Source: Loxodes magnus
Lineage: Eukaryota > Ciliophora > Karyorelictea > Loxodida > Loxodidae
DNA: 64,000 nt
Reading direction: 5' to 3'
NCBI GenBank assembly: GCA_946699065.1
Contig: CAMPDV010002390.1
Location: forward strand, 1 to 64,000
This document shows, piece after piece, positions 13,291 through 25,238 of this stretch. The notes under the pieces are model-generated. The model did not search any database, had not been told where the DNA came from, and worked only from the letters and a program-made list of their open reading frames with translations. The translations under genes were made by a program, and so were the position numbers. How positions within the stretch are numbered: the first letter of the stretch is position 1; each line of letters opens with the position of its first letter.

Positions 13291-14162
13291 ATAAATGTAA
13301 TTTTAATTAAAAAATGGAACAATTTATTCGGCTTTCCAAAAACCAAATTAAAAAGGCAAAAAGGAAAGCGGCAAAACAGTTGTAGAAAAAATAATAGAAA
13401 GAAGACAATTCAAGTTCCTCAACAGAAGGAAAAATTATAGTTTGAACAATCGAGAAGAATCCAATTAAGATTGAGGAAGAATCAGAACTCTAATTATAAC
13501 TCAATTAAATGAAAAGAGCAATCTAAGAATATCAAGAAGCAATATATAATCAAGGATAAAAATAAGAGAATTAATGAATTTCATAGATGACTAAAATAAT
13601 GAATTATTAAAAATAAGAAGTCAGTTAATCTAAAATAATTTAGTCAAGGAATAACAACTATACGAATAATCTTAAACTAATTCTAAGTAAAACCAAGGTA
13701 TGATTATTGAAAAAATATTTTAATTAAGCAAATGTTCAAGAATAACAGAACGATGAAAAGATTGACTAAGATTTACAGAAAAGAATTAATTAGCTTGAAA
13801 AAAAGTATCTCAGAAGAAATTTTAGAAAAAGCAAACTAGATACTGCTGGCACACCAAATCAAAATGACATTTATTAAAACAGTGTTAAGACTGAAAGAAG
13901 ATTTAAGTTAGAGAGTAATAAAGAGCTTGAAGAAAGATCAACAAACTTTGGATAACTTAAATAGAATCTACAAGAGGAAAATATTCCCAGAAAATGCAGA
14001 AAATTCTTTGCGGATACCTCCCACGTAAAAAAATTTGTCGTGGTATCCATCCACGTAAAAAATGGAAGCAAAAACCTTTTTGAAATCCCAGGGAAGAGCA
14101 AAACATTAATAATTTTTAGTTTACATATAAATATAAATATAAATATAAATGTAATTTTAATT
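13291..14162 (+). mobile_element. single-ORF retroelement E1 with 18-bp target duplication
   Basis: The direct repeat ATAAATGTAATTTTAATT occurs at 13291-13308 and 14145-14162 and brackets the element. The leader is only five A before the ATG at 13314. The 3' end carries a hairpin in which GGATA near 14011 and CCACG pair with CGTGG and TATCC near 14040. This is followed by a tail of ATAAAT repeats that merges with the target duplication. There is no reverse transcriptase. The layout (short leader, one ORF, 3' hairpin, short tandem-repeat tail, target duplication) is that of a non-LTR retroposon moved in trans. It belongs with the copies at 21696-22575 and 34396-35275. Confidence 0.8.
13314..14144 (+). 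pseudogene. ORF1-like protein of element E1
   Basis: The N-terminus RLSKNQ...KRKAAKQLQKKQQ, followed by a serine run (SSSST), aligns with the ORFs at 21732 and 35248. A second shared block, IRELMNFIDDQNNELL against IRELMSNIEDQNNELL, lies in another frame, so there is a one-base shift at the A-run near 13560 and another further on. The C-terminal part includes SHVKKFV, matching THVKKTV in the other copies. The protein is Q/K/E-rich and looks coiled-coil. I find no CCHC knuckle and no in-frame TGA before the tail; the first TGA in frame is outside the element at 14172-14174. By analogy it would bind element RNA. That role is inferred. Confidence 0.6.
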
Positions 14163-17100
14163 TATTTTAAATGAATTATTATAATGAGAGACAATATATT
14201 TTGAGGAACCAATATTAATTTTATTACAAACTCCAGCAGTCGTTTTCTATATTCTTTTAAAATTTTAAGTTCAAATTTTACTAAATTAAATTTTCTATCT
14301 TGATAATTAATTACTTTTTGCAAATTATTTTTGTTATAAATTTTTATAATCTTAAGTTTGATTTTAAACCTCTTCAAAAATCTGATTTAATATATCTCTT
14401 CCTTTTAAATTTTATTCTAACTTTAGATTTTTTTAAGTATTTTTAATCCAAAATTAATTTCTCAATTTATTTTAAAATTTGATCTATTTTAGGAGAAAGC
14501 GAATTTTAATAATATTGATTAATTTTTATGGGCTTTTTTAAAAGTTAGCTTACTTTTTTATTTTCTTTAGTGCGAATTTAGTTGCTTTTTCCTCATGAAT
14601 TATTAATTTTTATAGTTAGTTTTATTTTCCTCTTCATATTACTGCTTTTAATTCTACACTTATAATTAGATTTACTCTTTTAATAGTTAAAAGCAACAAT
14701 ACTTATTTTAAATATTCCAAACTTTTTACTTTTTAGTAAGCTTTCCTATTAATTTTTTCTAAGTTCCCTTATCAATTAAAGCTTCTATAAACTCTATTTA
14801 ATTACTTCTTTTTCTACTAAATCTTTAAATGAAGGAACTATTAAATAAAATAGTTATATCTCAATGCACATAATTATTAATTTACTATGCTTTTAATCAG
14901 TTTATATCTAACTATAGCCTGAATAGAGGTATATTAATCTTTAAATCTTAAAAGTGGATACAAAATATAATTAAAATAACTAGTTATTATTATATAATAT
15001 ACCTAGAATCAAACTACTACTATAAGTAAGCTTGTAATTATAAAGAACTCTTTCATTCTACTAAATATTCTGAACTAATATTGCTATCCCAGTCATCTCT
15101 TTTTATTATGATAGTTTATATTAAAGGTAATAAAAGGAAGTTCTCATAGATTATGAATTCCATATGTTATGTATGTCTAATTAAATAGTTGAATAGCTAT
15201 AAAAGCCTAAATGCATTAGTTAAGGTTATAAACATATGATGAAATTAAAGTGACTGATATTATTATAAGCATAATGCTTAATTATGAAATCAATATCTCT
15301 TGAAACCCTTTAAATTTAAATATTGCTATAACCTTGTAAAGCTTGATCTATGGTAAAGTTAATCTTAAAAGAACTTAACAGTATTAAATTTTTGATTTAG
15401 ACAAGATAAGCAAAATAGAATAATATCGATATCCTCCTTTATAATTAACTCTTATCTCTGAATAAAGATCATATAAACATTGCTAAATTTAAGATAAAAA
15501 TGCTAATCCAAAGTTTAATTAAAAAAATAAAAAATCTATTGTCAAAGAAAAAAGAAAGGAAATATCTGAAATACTTAATATAAAGGTAAACATAATTTAA
15601 TTGTATGAATTATTATATTAAAGAATGTCTTCTAGTACATATTTTTATGAGATAAATCATTTTTAATCCAAATTTAAGTTTATAGCAAATCTAGGAAATA
15701 ACAAGCTTGAGTAATAAAGCTTAAATGGTTTAAATAAAATTAACTTAAAACAAGCGCTAGAACCTTGGTATGTTAAACTCTTTCTATCTATTTTTTATAT
15801 TTTACTGTAAGTTCCAAATTTTACCCAAATTAATCCCTCTAAATAAAAATAAAAAAGCAAGCAGAATATAACAAAATTTAGAAATTAAAAAAAGATGTCT
15901 CTTTATCTTAAAATTAAGCTTAATATTATAAGGTATATATAAAGCTATGATATCTTAAAATATTAAAGACATAAACTGAATTTTCATTAGCTATATCATA
16001 TAGTTACTGATAAATATAGCATAAGTATAAAGTGAAATTAGTCAAGAAAGTACTATAAAAGTATTAATGAGTTAATGCTTTGAATAAAAAAGATAATATA
16101 TGAGGTTAGGGAGTGAGCTTTACTGAAGTTTGATATGTCAATGAATGATACATAAACAAATGTCTATAACTCAAAATTAAGTTTTCAAACACAAGCATGA
16201 GTAAAAATTACTCATAAATGCTACTTCTAGCTTAGTTAATTAATAATAGCTTTGAAAAAATATTTCTATATACTTTAAATGATAGCAATATGACTTTACT
16301 TAGCAAACAAATAACTTGAGGCACGAGCAGCCTCAAAAGGTAAAGACTGTAGAATTATAAATATTCTTTAAATGATTTTTTCAAAAATTAATATTTAGTT
16401 GTCTTTTTAATTTTATCAAAAGCTTTCTAATTATATTATAACTTTTATTTCCAAGGAGGATAGATATCCTTTTGGTGCTTCCTTTCTGCTCAAAATCAGT
16501 AGGATTATTTTATTATGTAAGAATAGGCTTTGCTTGAATATTTAAATTTAACCTTTTCATTACTTGATTTAGAATAATTAGTGATATCTTTTGATTAAAT
16601 GAAGAACCTAAAATAGTTCAAGAAGTCTAAATTTACTTATAGAAATACTTATGAGTTGAAGTATCGAAATTACGACACACTCTAATTTTAACCTATTCTA
16701 GACATCGTATATCTGAATGAAGAGTCAACTTTCTTAAAACATTTTATCATAAATTTTTGCTTTTAATTGAATTTATTAAAAGACTCGTTAGTGGCTTTTA
16801 TTGTTGATAGTATAAATTGTATATGAAATTAGATAAAATGGATAAAAAATTAAAAATTAGGTGCTTAAAATAAAAGATGAGATAATTTTATTTAAATTAC
16901 AGTCACAAAAATTTTATTAATCAGAGAGCTAAAAACAAAAAATGAGGAAGCCACTTTATAAGCTACTGATATAAACTGCTAAAATCACCAGCTAGAATTA
17001 AAAAAAATTAATTTTTAATATAAGCTAAATGATTTTAATATTAGATAGTATTCACTTAATATAAAATCTTATGTATTTTATTTAATTTTTTAAGCTGAGA

Positions 17101-17594
17101 AACTATAATTATAGTAATTTATTTGATAATTAAGCATCAACAGGATGTTGTTTTCTTATACTTCAGATCTATTATAATAATTAAGGAAATCAAATAGCTA
17201 GTTTATCCTATTAATGTTGGGTTTAATCTAACTCTGAAATAATCTTATAATTATTTTCTTTTTTAAAAACAATTTGTTTATTTTGTAGCTATATATTACG
17301 TAATCCACTCTCAGCTATTTAATCGTTTTAATTCAAATTTTCATTAAAAATATGCTTCAAAACCACTTTCCTTCTGATTTATAGTGAAGAGGGATTATAA
17401 CCATCTAGTCCTATTTTCATTGCTTTATTTACAATTCTAATAAGATAAATTTTTATCGTCTTTTTAATGTTCTTTCTACCTATAAAGTAAACTTACAAAT
17501 AAAAGCAAAGAACAGTCTAAAAGTTTTATATCTTAAAGCCTGAAGTTTAATTAAATAGTTTGAAAACAATTTATGAGTGTATTGAGTAATAAAA
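14163..17594. other. AT-rich spacer, no supported gene
   Basis: TGA-bounded frames such as 14829-15239 and 15625-16035 (+), and a K-rich frame on the minus strand at about 14160-14870, have background-like composition. They are not annotated. A small perfect hairpin at 16316-16336 is listed separately. Confidence 0.5.
16316..16336. other. perfect 7-bp hairpin
   Basis: TTGAGGC, a 7-nt loop, then GCCTCAA. GC-richer than its surroundings and isolated. It could be part of a transcript end or of a small RNA, but nothing else supports either. Confidence 0.3.
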
Positions 17595-20030
17595 ATGGAG
17601 TAGTAGAAACAATAGGAATACCAAGAGTTTATAGGGTAATATATAAAAAATGAGCAAATTGTTCTTTTTTATGTGATAACACCCGCTGCATATTTTAATC
17701 TAATATAGACCTTACTTTTTTACACGGATACATGGTAGATTTTGATATCACTTATTAGAGTATTTATTTTAGAAATAGCTAAAATTTCGTGAAAATATCT
17801 TGAAAAAAGCTAATTTCTTTTCTTTGCTATCTTTGTGTACTTCATGTTCAAAACATTAAAATACTCGCTGTAAAATGTCAGTGATACTTGGATTTCCTAC
17901 ATTTTTGTGCTGCTCATTCCAATTTATAATAACCTTTATCTCAAGAATTAAAAGCATGCACTAGTCCTCATAACTCTGTAAATCTTAATTAGTTTCATTC
18001 TTTCCATTTAGAATGGGTTCATCTATCAGCTTAAGCAAGAACATTTTATGACTCTCTTCATTTCATTTGGAATAAGCTACTGCACAATCTGAAGTAATTA
18101 AAAGTTCACTAAAGAGTTCTTTGAAAAGCACTTACAGATTTAGAAATAAATTAAAACCTTAAAATTCCTAACTAATAACTGCAGCACTGGAATAATCATT
18201 TTCAACAAAGATCAGATAATGTACAACAATAAGCTAATAGGAAAAATGATTGACATCTCTTTCTTTTATGAATTCCTGGATAGAGCAGAATTAACCACAA
18301 ATAGCTAAGTTAAATTTAAGAGTTGCCTAGATTAATACATAGTTTCTAGAAGTCAAGAATAGTCAGAAAATTTTGTTATTAAAGTGGAATAATTTTGGAA
18401 TAAAGTAGATCCATAAAAAGTGATGTATTTTTAGGTCTAGGCATTAAATACCTTTTGAGACTGTGAAGAAGCAATTATGCTAAATTTTAATAATTTAACT
18501 GAGTCTTATAAAGCTGAAAGATAAAATCTGTCAATTAGGTATAAAACTCTATTTTTAAGAGAGTTTAATCATTAAGTGAGACATCCTATTACTTTAATCA
18601 TGAATATCGCTCAGCAGATTTAAAATTATCTAGCTATATATAAAGAAGTTGGTGCTGATACTGATAATGAAATAATAAAAGATTCTTATCATAACTTAAC
18701 ATTCTAAGAATTTTCAGATCCGTCTTTTAATAAGCAGTGCGAAGTTTTCTATCCTTAAAATAATCCAACTCTTGAGCTGAAAAGTATAGGCTCAAGTTAT
18801 GGAAAAATTTTAGAATTTTAAAGCAATGAATGTTAAATCTAAGAAAATTCGTAAAAAATAGCCAAGTGATGTAACCAAAAAGCGGAAATTATAGAGCAAG
18901 AAACCCAAAACTTAATCAATATGACACTCTCCTTAACTTAGTTCTTATAAGATGAAAAACCCAAGCTGGTATATGATGTCATTAATGTTAAAGACTTGTT
19001 CGAAGAAGCCTTTAAAACTATCAAATTTCATATACAAAGCAAGCCTATCAAGTTACTATAATTCAAAAAGTTTGACGTTTCTGAAGAAATTTCAACTGAC
19101 AAGCAAAAGATTCTGTTCATACTACAAATTCTATTACAGAATTCTTTGAAATATACTAACTAAGGATTCATTTATCTTGGAATATAAAAGTCATAAACTT
19201 AAGAAGAAGAAAATGATGATTTCGTAAACTATAAAATCTGAGTAAAAGATAGCGGAATTGGAATATGCGAAGAAAAATAAAGATGCTTATTTGAATAATT
19301 ATTTGATAGACAAGAAATAGATTTAGACAAACCTTAAGGAAGTGGAATGGGACTATATATAGCGTAGAAGATAGCATTGCAACTCGGAAATAAAAATATA
19401 AAGATAAAATCATAAGTAAACAAGTATAGCAAGTTTATATTTACCGTAAGATCGAAAAATATAAAAAGAGTTATGCAGGAGAAAAAATATTTATAGTAGC
19501 AAAGAAATAAGAGAATAAAAAAATAATCCAAAACTATTAAAAAATTACTAACTACTTCCTAGGAATTAAAAAATTTAAGCTAACTCGAAATGCCTTAGTT
19601 CGAAAGTTTTGAAGTAACTAAAATTACCTTGAATCGTATAAATGGATGCAAATGCGAAAAAATTCTAATAGTAGATGACTCAGAAATAATTAGAATGATA
19701 TTGTCGGAAGTTCTAACTAATAATAATTACACGTTCAAAACAGCAAAAAATGGGTAAGAAGCTTTGAATATTGTTAATTAAAGAGCATTGAATACTTGCT
19801 GTAAAGAGTTTCAAGTAATAATAATGGACTGTGAAATGCCAGTTTTAGATGGCTGGAAGGCAACAAAAGCAATAAGATACCTCGGATATCAAGGAGCTAT
19901 AATAGGATATACAGCCTATACATACGATTAAGATGTTGAAAGATGTATGAAAGCAGGTATGAATAATGTAATATTCAAGCCTTCCCAAAGTTCTGCAATT
20001 TTACAAGAAATAAGAAAGTATGAGCACTGA
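17595..20030 (+). CDS. membrane hybrid histidine kinase, copy B (intact)
   Basis: An 811-aa reading frame from ATG 17595 to TGA 20028 with TAA/TAG as Gln and internal TGA as Trp. The N-terminal ~175 residues hold about six hydrophobic segments. A PAS-like sensor region follows (around residues 205-250, with TNNCSTGIIIF). The H-box is REFNHQVRHP, with the likely phospho-accepting His at about residue 326. The N-box LLQNSLKYTN is near 516, G1 VKDSGIGI near 550 and G2 GSGMGLYIAQ near 583. The receiver has VDDSE near 694, the phospho-acceptor Asp in MDCEMPVLDGW near 745, YTAY and FKPS. Function by family: senses a signal at a membrane, autophosphorylates and passes phosphate to its own receiver. 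No frameshift is needed, unlike copy A. The ligand and cell location are unknown. Confidence 0.92.
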
Positions 20031-21695
20031 ACTCTTAATTAATATTTCCTTCAATAAATCTAATTTTTATGGGTTATTAAAAACTAGACTAACTCCTCTT
20101 ATGAAAGCAATAAATTTTCCCCAATTTTTTTCACGAAGTATACGTTATTTTTTATTTCCAACTCTCAAAATCCAACATCTCTAATACTAAAGATCTAGCA
20201 AACTAATGATTAAACTATTTAAAAACTTAAAAAGGTAATTTTATGATTATAGCCTAATTTTGAAGGAAGGCCTATACTCTAAAATCTTAAATTTTATCAT
20301 TTTCTTATTAATTTTAGCTTAATTTTAATCAAATGACAGTCAATCATAAACATTTTTATATTAGCCTTTCTTTCTTCAAAACTATTAAATTATAGGCCAA
20401 ATTGAATAGAAGTATTCGCAGTGCAAAAGTGATTTAATTAGAAAATTTTAGAGAAAAATGTAATTTGCAAGCAACTTCGAAATATAATTATAATCATAAG
20501 AACACAGAAGTACTATCAAGTACATATCAAGATTTAGTAAAAAATAAGTCCAGTTAATAGTACCAAGATATTGAGGATTCTTTAATATAAATGACCTGAG
20601 ATAATTTTAACGAAGAGGCTAAATTTAAGCATAATCCTTTTATAATTTAAATTCAAAGTAATAGAATCTTATAAGTAAATGAGTTGTTTTAATTAAAGGG
20701 ATATAATTTAAAAGATGATTTAAATTTAGATATCTATAAGAACTTTGCTAATATATATGAGTCGATACCTGGATTAAATTTAGCTTTAGTAAAAAGAAGT
20801 TAGAATATTAGCTATTGAATCAACAAATATTTCAACATTCTTACACTAATTTATAAAGATACCCAACTATACTGAAATACTTTTGTCTATTTTATAAATG
20901 TAATTGATTTTCTGGTGTAACTGATAACAAAACTGATTAAGTTATAAAAAAGTATTAAAAATATATGGTTAAATTATAAAAATGAGACTAATTGATAAAA
21001 TGAGATAGTATGATATATTTGGTAAATAAAATAAATGTTTTTATTAATAGTCATATCCAGAATATTGTTAGAGATATTTAATTTTTATTTTAAGTTTAAA
21101 AAAGAAACAAAATGTTCATTATAAGTTTAATTAAAAAGTATATTCAGAATAAAAATAATCAACTATATCCTTAATTAATAAAACCTTATCTAGTAATTAG
21201 TGTTTTAACTTTAAAAATTAGTTTTAAATAATTGAATTGGTTGTAAACAAAAATATCCTTTGAAAGAAAGAATAAAAAAATATTAAGCTTAAATAAACTA
21301 AAAAGAGGGAAAGATACTTATGTAAAAATTAAAAGTCAAATAATCTAAATAAAACTTTTTGAAGAAGCAAAATATAATAAATTATTTTAACTTTATAAGG
21401 AATTTTAAAGCTAGTTTCATAATTTTCTTATAATATAAAGTTAGAAAAATGTAAATTAAATGTATAAACAAATTGAATAATAATTATTTATAATTATCCA
21501 AAGAAATATATTTTTTATATTTGGAGTTAAAGATCTCACTAAATAATAAAAAAGCATACCTAGTAAAAAAATAAATTCTAGTTGTATTCTATTTAATATA
21601 TATAAGATTTAAGTGATATTTTCAAGTCAAATTTAATTTGCTAAGTTTACCTTTTGTAGAGAATCTAAATATATATATATATATATTTATTGCTA
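20031..21695. other. AT-rich spacer with (AT)n run
   Basis: No coding-like frame was recognised. An (AT)n run lies at about 21669-21688, just upstream of element E2. Confidence 0.55.
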
Positions 21696-22575
21696 ATTAA
21701 ATTTTGCATATTTATTAAGCAAAAAAAAAAAATGGATTAATCTCTTCGACTCTCAAAAAATTAACTTAGAAACCTAAAGAGAAAAGCGGCAAAAGAAATG
21801 TAGAAAAAATAATAACAATAGGAGGAGTCAAGCTCTTCTTCAGAAGGTAAAGTTATGGTAGGATAAATAGAGATAAGTTAACCTAAAAACGAAACTAATC
21901 AAAAACTTTAAATTTAATTAGACCAAATGTAAAAAGTAATCTCAAATTATGAAGAAACAACTTACAACTTAGGCGAAAAAATACGGGAACTAATGAGTAA
22001 CATAGAAGATTAGAACAACGAATTACTAATACTTAGAAGATAACTTATTTGTAGCAAATTAATAACGGAAGAATAACTCTGAACTTAATCATAATAAAAT
22101 TTTAAATACGACACAAAAATGGAAATAGAAAAAATACCAATAGAATTAAAAACAGAATTGAATCCAGAAAAAGAAATGATTGCTACAAGTTTCATTAAAA
22201 GATTAGAAAATATAGAAAATAAATTATCATAAAAAAGAACGAAATAAAGACAATAATACAAACTTTGCTGATGTTGCAAATCAAATCAACATATTTTAAA
22301 AAACTGTTGATAATGAAAGAAAATAAACGAATAAGAGCAGAAAAGAACATGGAGACAACTCAATAAACTATGAATAACTCCAACAGGGATCTACAAATAA
22401 AAGCTTTTTGCAAGACCACTTGAACGGTTACAGTGGTAACCTTCCACTTAATAAAAAGGTCGTGGATCACACCCACGTTAAAAAAACTGTCCGCAGGAAC
22501 TGGTTGCAATTCCATAGAATGCAAAACTCTACTAACTTTAAGTATATTATTATTATTATTATTATTAAATTTTGC
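21696..22575 (+). mobile_element. single-ORF retroelement E2
   Basis: ATTAAATTTTGC at 21696-21707 is repeated at 22564-22575 and is the likely target duplication; its first bases overlap the tail repeat. The body matches the inverted element at 34411-35260 almost base for base from the ATG to the tail. The 3' end has the hairpin GGTTAC-AGTG-GTAACC and the hairpin CGTGG-ATCACAC-CCACG, then a tail of about seven ATT units. The leader before the ATG at 21732 is about 24 nt and ends in an A-run. No reverse transcriptase is encoded. Confidence 0.82.
21732..22563 (+). pseudogene. ORF1-like coiled-coil protein of element E2
   Basis: It begins MDQSLRLSKNQLRNLKRKAA, with a serine/glutamate patch (EESSSSSEGK) and a Q/E-rich helical region, and contains the MEIEK string seen in the sister families. 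At the A-run after about 22232 the coding frame moves by one: the rest reads NTNFADVANQINIFQ and ends DHTHVKKTVRRNW before the tail. The copy at 34411-35260 has the same A-run and the same shift, so it was in their common source or is used by the element. There is no in-frame TGA before the ATT tail, which would be read as poly-Ile. No zinc knuckle is visible. Confidence 0.65.
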
Positions 22576-23494
22576 TTAGTATTTTAAAGTTTAACAAGAG
22601 ATCAAAATTAAATTTTTTGAGTATTATATTTTTTATGAGCAAGTATATGAATTTTAAATTAGCTTTGTTCTTTATAATATTTGATCTAAGGCTAGTTTAA
22701 AATAATCTAGCTTCTATTCTAATATATTAAAGTATTTAAATCGTGTTATTTTTTGTTGTTGTATATCATATTAAGTTGCTGAGATAAAATATTAAACATT
22801 AAATTCCTAACTTTTATTTTTAACTGATAGGATGGAAATAGTTATTCAAAGATGAAAATGGTAATAAAGCTTTGAGCATAAAGTTAAATTTAAGATATCA
22901 ATTGCTATAGATTTATTAAAGAACCTCAGATAATAATTGAATATTCAATCTAGATTCCCTATTTAGATACCTCACTTAAAATTTACAAAAGGCTTTGAAA
23001 ATTTAAAGTTCATTATAGTTATTTCTATCTTTTATTAACAAAAAATTATTGAAGTTTCCTACTTCTAAATCAAAAAATTTAGATTATTTTCAATTAAACG
23101 TATTCTGTTTATTTATTACTAAAAAAAGATCTTAGGACCATTTATTTAAAATTCGTTACTTTGGCTTGAAATTAGGAATTAAGTCTATTATACGCCCTGA
23201 ATTTCATCAAGATCTTCTAATTGCTATCGAATATTCTCTTTTGATTTTATCAAGAGATTAAGATATTTAAGTAGTTAGCTCATAATTATCAGTTTAGAAT
23301 ATTAAAAGTTAAGTCTAAAGCAAGAAAATGTTATCAAATACTATAAAAAAATTGATAGATTTAAAAAAGGAACTGACATAACAAGATGAATGAGCTATTA
23401 AAAATGAGAGAAAAATAAGAAAATCAAATTTACTTAATATACAGTCATAGCTAAAGAAGCTTTACTATATAAAAAAAAATTAATATTAAAAAGT
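22576..23494. other. AT-rich spacer, doubtful frame
   Basis: A frame from ATG 22635 to TGA 23391 (252 aa, two hydrophobic stretches near the N-terminus) can be read. Its last third, with IKSIIRPEFHQDLL, looks more coding-like than the rest, but overall composition is close to background. Left unannotated. Confidence 0.4.
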
Positions 23495-24360
23495 TAAAAG
23501 TTAAAAAGCTTTGTTAAAGCCTTAGTAGTCAGCCATCTGACCTATTCTATCAGCTTGTCTCTATTAGTTTGTCTTGAATTCCTACTAGGCTTAGTTAGGC
23601 GGTGTAGCACTTCATTAGTGCACCATCCTTTAATATTCGGAATAGTTTTGGTCTTGCACTTAGCGTTCCTAATTATTTCTCCTAGGATTAAGATTTGAAT
23701 TAATGAATTTTTTTCTATAAATGTTTCCGCTTTATATTGGATATATCCTAAATAGTTTTCTAAAAATATCTTATTTATTCTTCCTTTAAATTTCGCTTAG
23801 TTAGTAGCAGTATTTTCATTGGTGTTATTTATTGCACACGTAGCATTTTATTCTTCTTTTAAACTATTATTCCTGTAACACTTATTTAATTTAAATTTAC
23901 TACTTATTTTAAATAAACGTTTACTGTTTATTTTAATTTGAGGTTTCATTTTCTATTTCCATAGGATCTGATTAATTCTGTTAAATCGAAAATGGCGTAA
24001 CCTGAATTTATTATTAAATTTGAAGAATTCTTTGTTCCAGTTTGTTTTCTATTTCTTATGATTATTAATATTGTTTCTCAAGTAAAGACGTTATTAATTT
24101 TTCTAATTTTTCAACTTTATCAGTGAGGTATCTATTTTTAAACATAAACTCTTTTAATGACTTAGATAATATTTCTATTTGAGTTTGTGTCGGAAGTTTT
24201 TTTAGTCCTGGATTTCCAAGTGGTTAATGTTCGTCATATCAATCATATTTCTCACTTTCACTCATTGTAATTATTTCGTTTTTTTATTTTTTAGAGAATT
24301 TTCCTGTTTAAATGTTTTGTTCAAAGTTCTGCTATTTCTTAGAAGCCATTTTATATATAT
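23495..24360 (-). mobile_element. CCHC single-ORF retroelement, copy 1 (uninterrupted)
   Basis: The unit is homologous to 49862-51600 but lacks the nested insertion found there. At 23868-23886 it shows the intact site (CCTGTAACACTTAT) that is duplicated around the nested element in the other copy. The 3' end after the stop holds the small hairpins CACT-AATGA-AGTG and GTCAG-ATG-GCTGAC. It ends in a repeat of about 7 nt (AGTTAAA on the + strand, at 23493-23510). The target duplication is not clear, so the outer limits are approximate. Confidence 0.7.
23612..24349 (-). CDS. CCHC zinc-knuckle ORF1/Gag-like protein, copy 1
   Basis: A 245-aa frame from ATG 24349 to a TGA at 23612-23614 with no frameshift. 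The N-terminal part is acidic and helical (MSESEKYDWYDEHQPLGNPG, then LTDKVEKLEKLITSLLEKQY). The string SDPMEIENETS precedes a zinc knuckle CYVCNKQHQWKYC at about residues 169-181, with spacing C-x2-C-x3-H-x4-C. Further on, GNIYRKKFI matches GGIYRKKLI in the ORF at 25343-26193. Retroviral Gag and some LINE ORF1 proteins use such knuckles to bind RNA. An RNA-packaging role is inferred. Another frame in the last 90 codons looks superficially Alba-like, but the knuckle frame is in register with the ATG and is preferred. Confidence 0.72.
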
Positions 24361-25238
24361 TTTATAATAACGTTATAAGGATTTTAAGATTTTTAGCTAT
24401 TCAAATATTATTCTAAGTATTAAGGAAACAAAAATGAAAATATCACTTACTAACTTCTAATAGAAGAGTAAATAATTAGGTTTCTAAATAATATATTTAA
24501 ACTTTAAGCATAGTCGACATAATTTAAAGGTAGATAGAAATTGTTATTAATAAATATTAAGAAATTGGTATAAAATAATTAAAATAATAATGCTATTCAT
24601 TTATCATAGTAATCTTAATCTGAATTAAGTTTTATTAAAGCTTTTATAATATATATAAAGTGATAAATACTAAAACTAAAACAATTTTTATTGTTGACTT
24701 TATCTTCTTTCAAATGAATTTATAAATATAATTTTTCAAGTTAATGTTGATTACTATGCATTAGAACAAATATCTGAGTATATTTGTGAATTTTAAAATA
24801 TAATACATTAAAATAACTCTAAGCTCTTAATGTTATAATGTACATTTTATACCAAAGGTATAGATTTAGAAATAAAAAATAGAGTATTTTTCGTAATTAA
24901 TTTTATGATCTGGAAATAAGAAAGAAAGGTTGATGTGATAATATGAAAATCTTTTTTCAATAGATCTAAACAGAAAAAGATATACTTTTTATAAAGAAGT
25001 ATAATTAAAGTTATTATTTAAGAATCAACTTTACAACTCAGTTATTCACTCAACACAGATAATAGAATATAATGAAAATTTTAGATTTTTTAACAGTATT
25101 ATGCTACTTAAAATCATTTATGGGGTGCTATAAATAAACTTAAAGTATTTTTAACAGATCATTCTGAGTATTTTAGAAATAGTAAATTATAAATTATATA
25201 AATAGAATATTAATCCCATATAGTATTTAAGTAGGAGA
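24361..25238. other. AT-rich spacer
   Basis: No gene, RNA or repeat recognised. Confidence 0.6.

Noticed and set aside
14829-16035. Two + strand frames, each 136 aa (14829-15239 and 15625-16035)
   Set aside because: Background composition, no motif, no similarity to each other; the equal length is a coincidence.
5973-20030. Bacterial contamination as the source of the two-component kinases
   Set aside because: The genes use TAA, TAG and TGA as sense codons, have extreme AT content like their flanks, and are interspersed with eukaryotic retroelements and a GT13 enzyme.
22635-23393. 252-aa frame with an N-terminal hydrophobic stretch behind element E2
   Set aside because: Some segments look coding-like, but overall composition is close to background and no family is recognised. 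Kept only as a note.
23520-23850. Alba-domain-like reading on the minus strand inside the CCHC element
   Set aside because: It is in a different register from the ATG at 24349. The in-register frame gives a zinc knuckle and a GNIYRKK motif shared with another element, so the Alba-like reading is a shadow.
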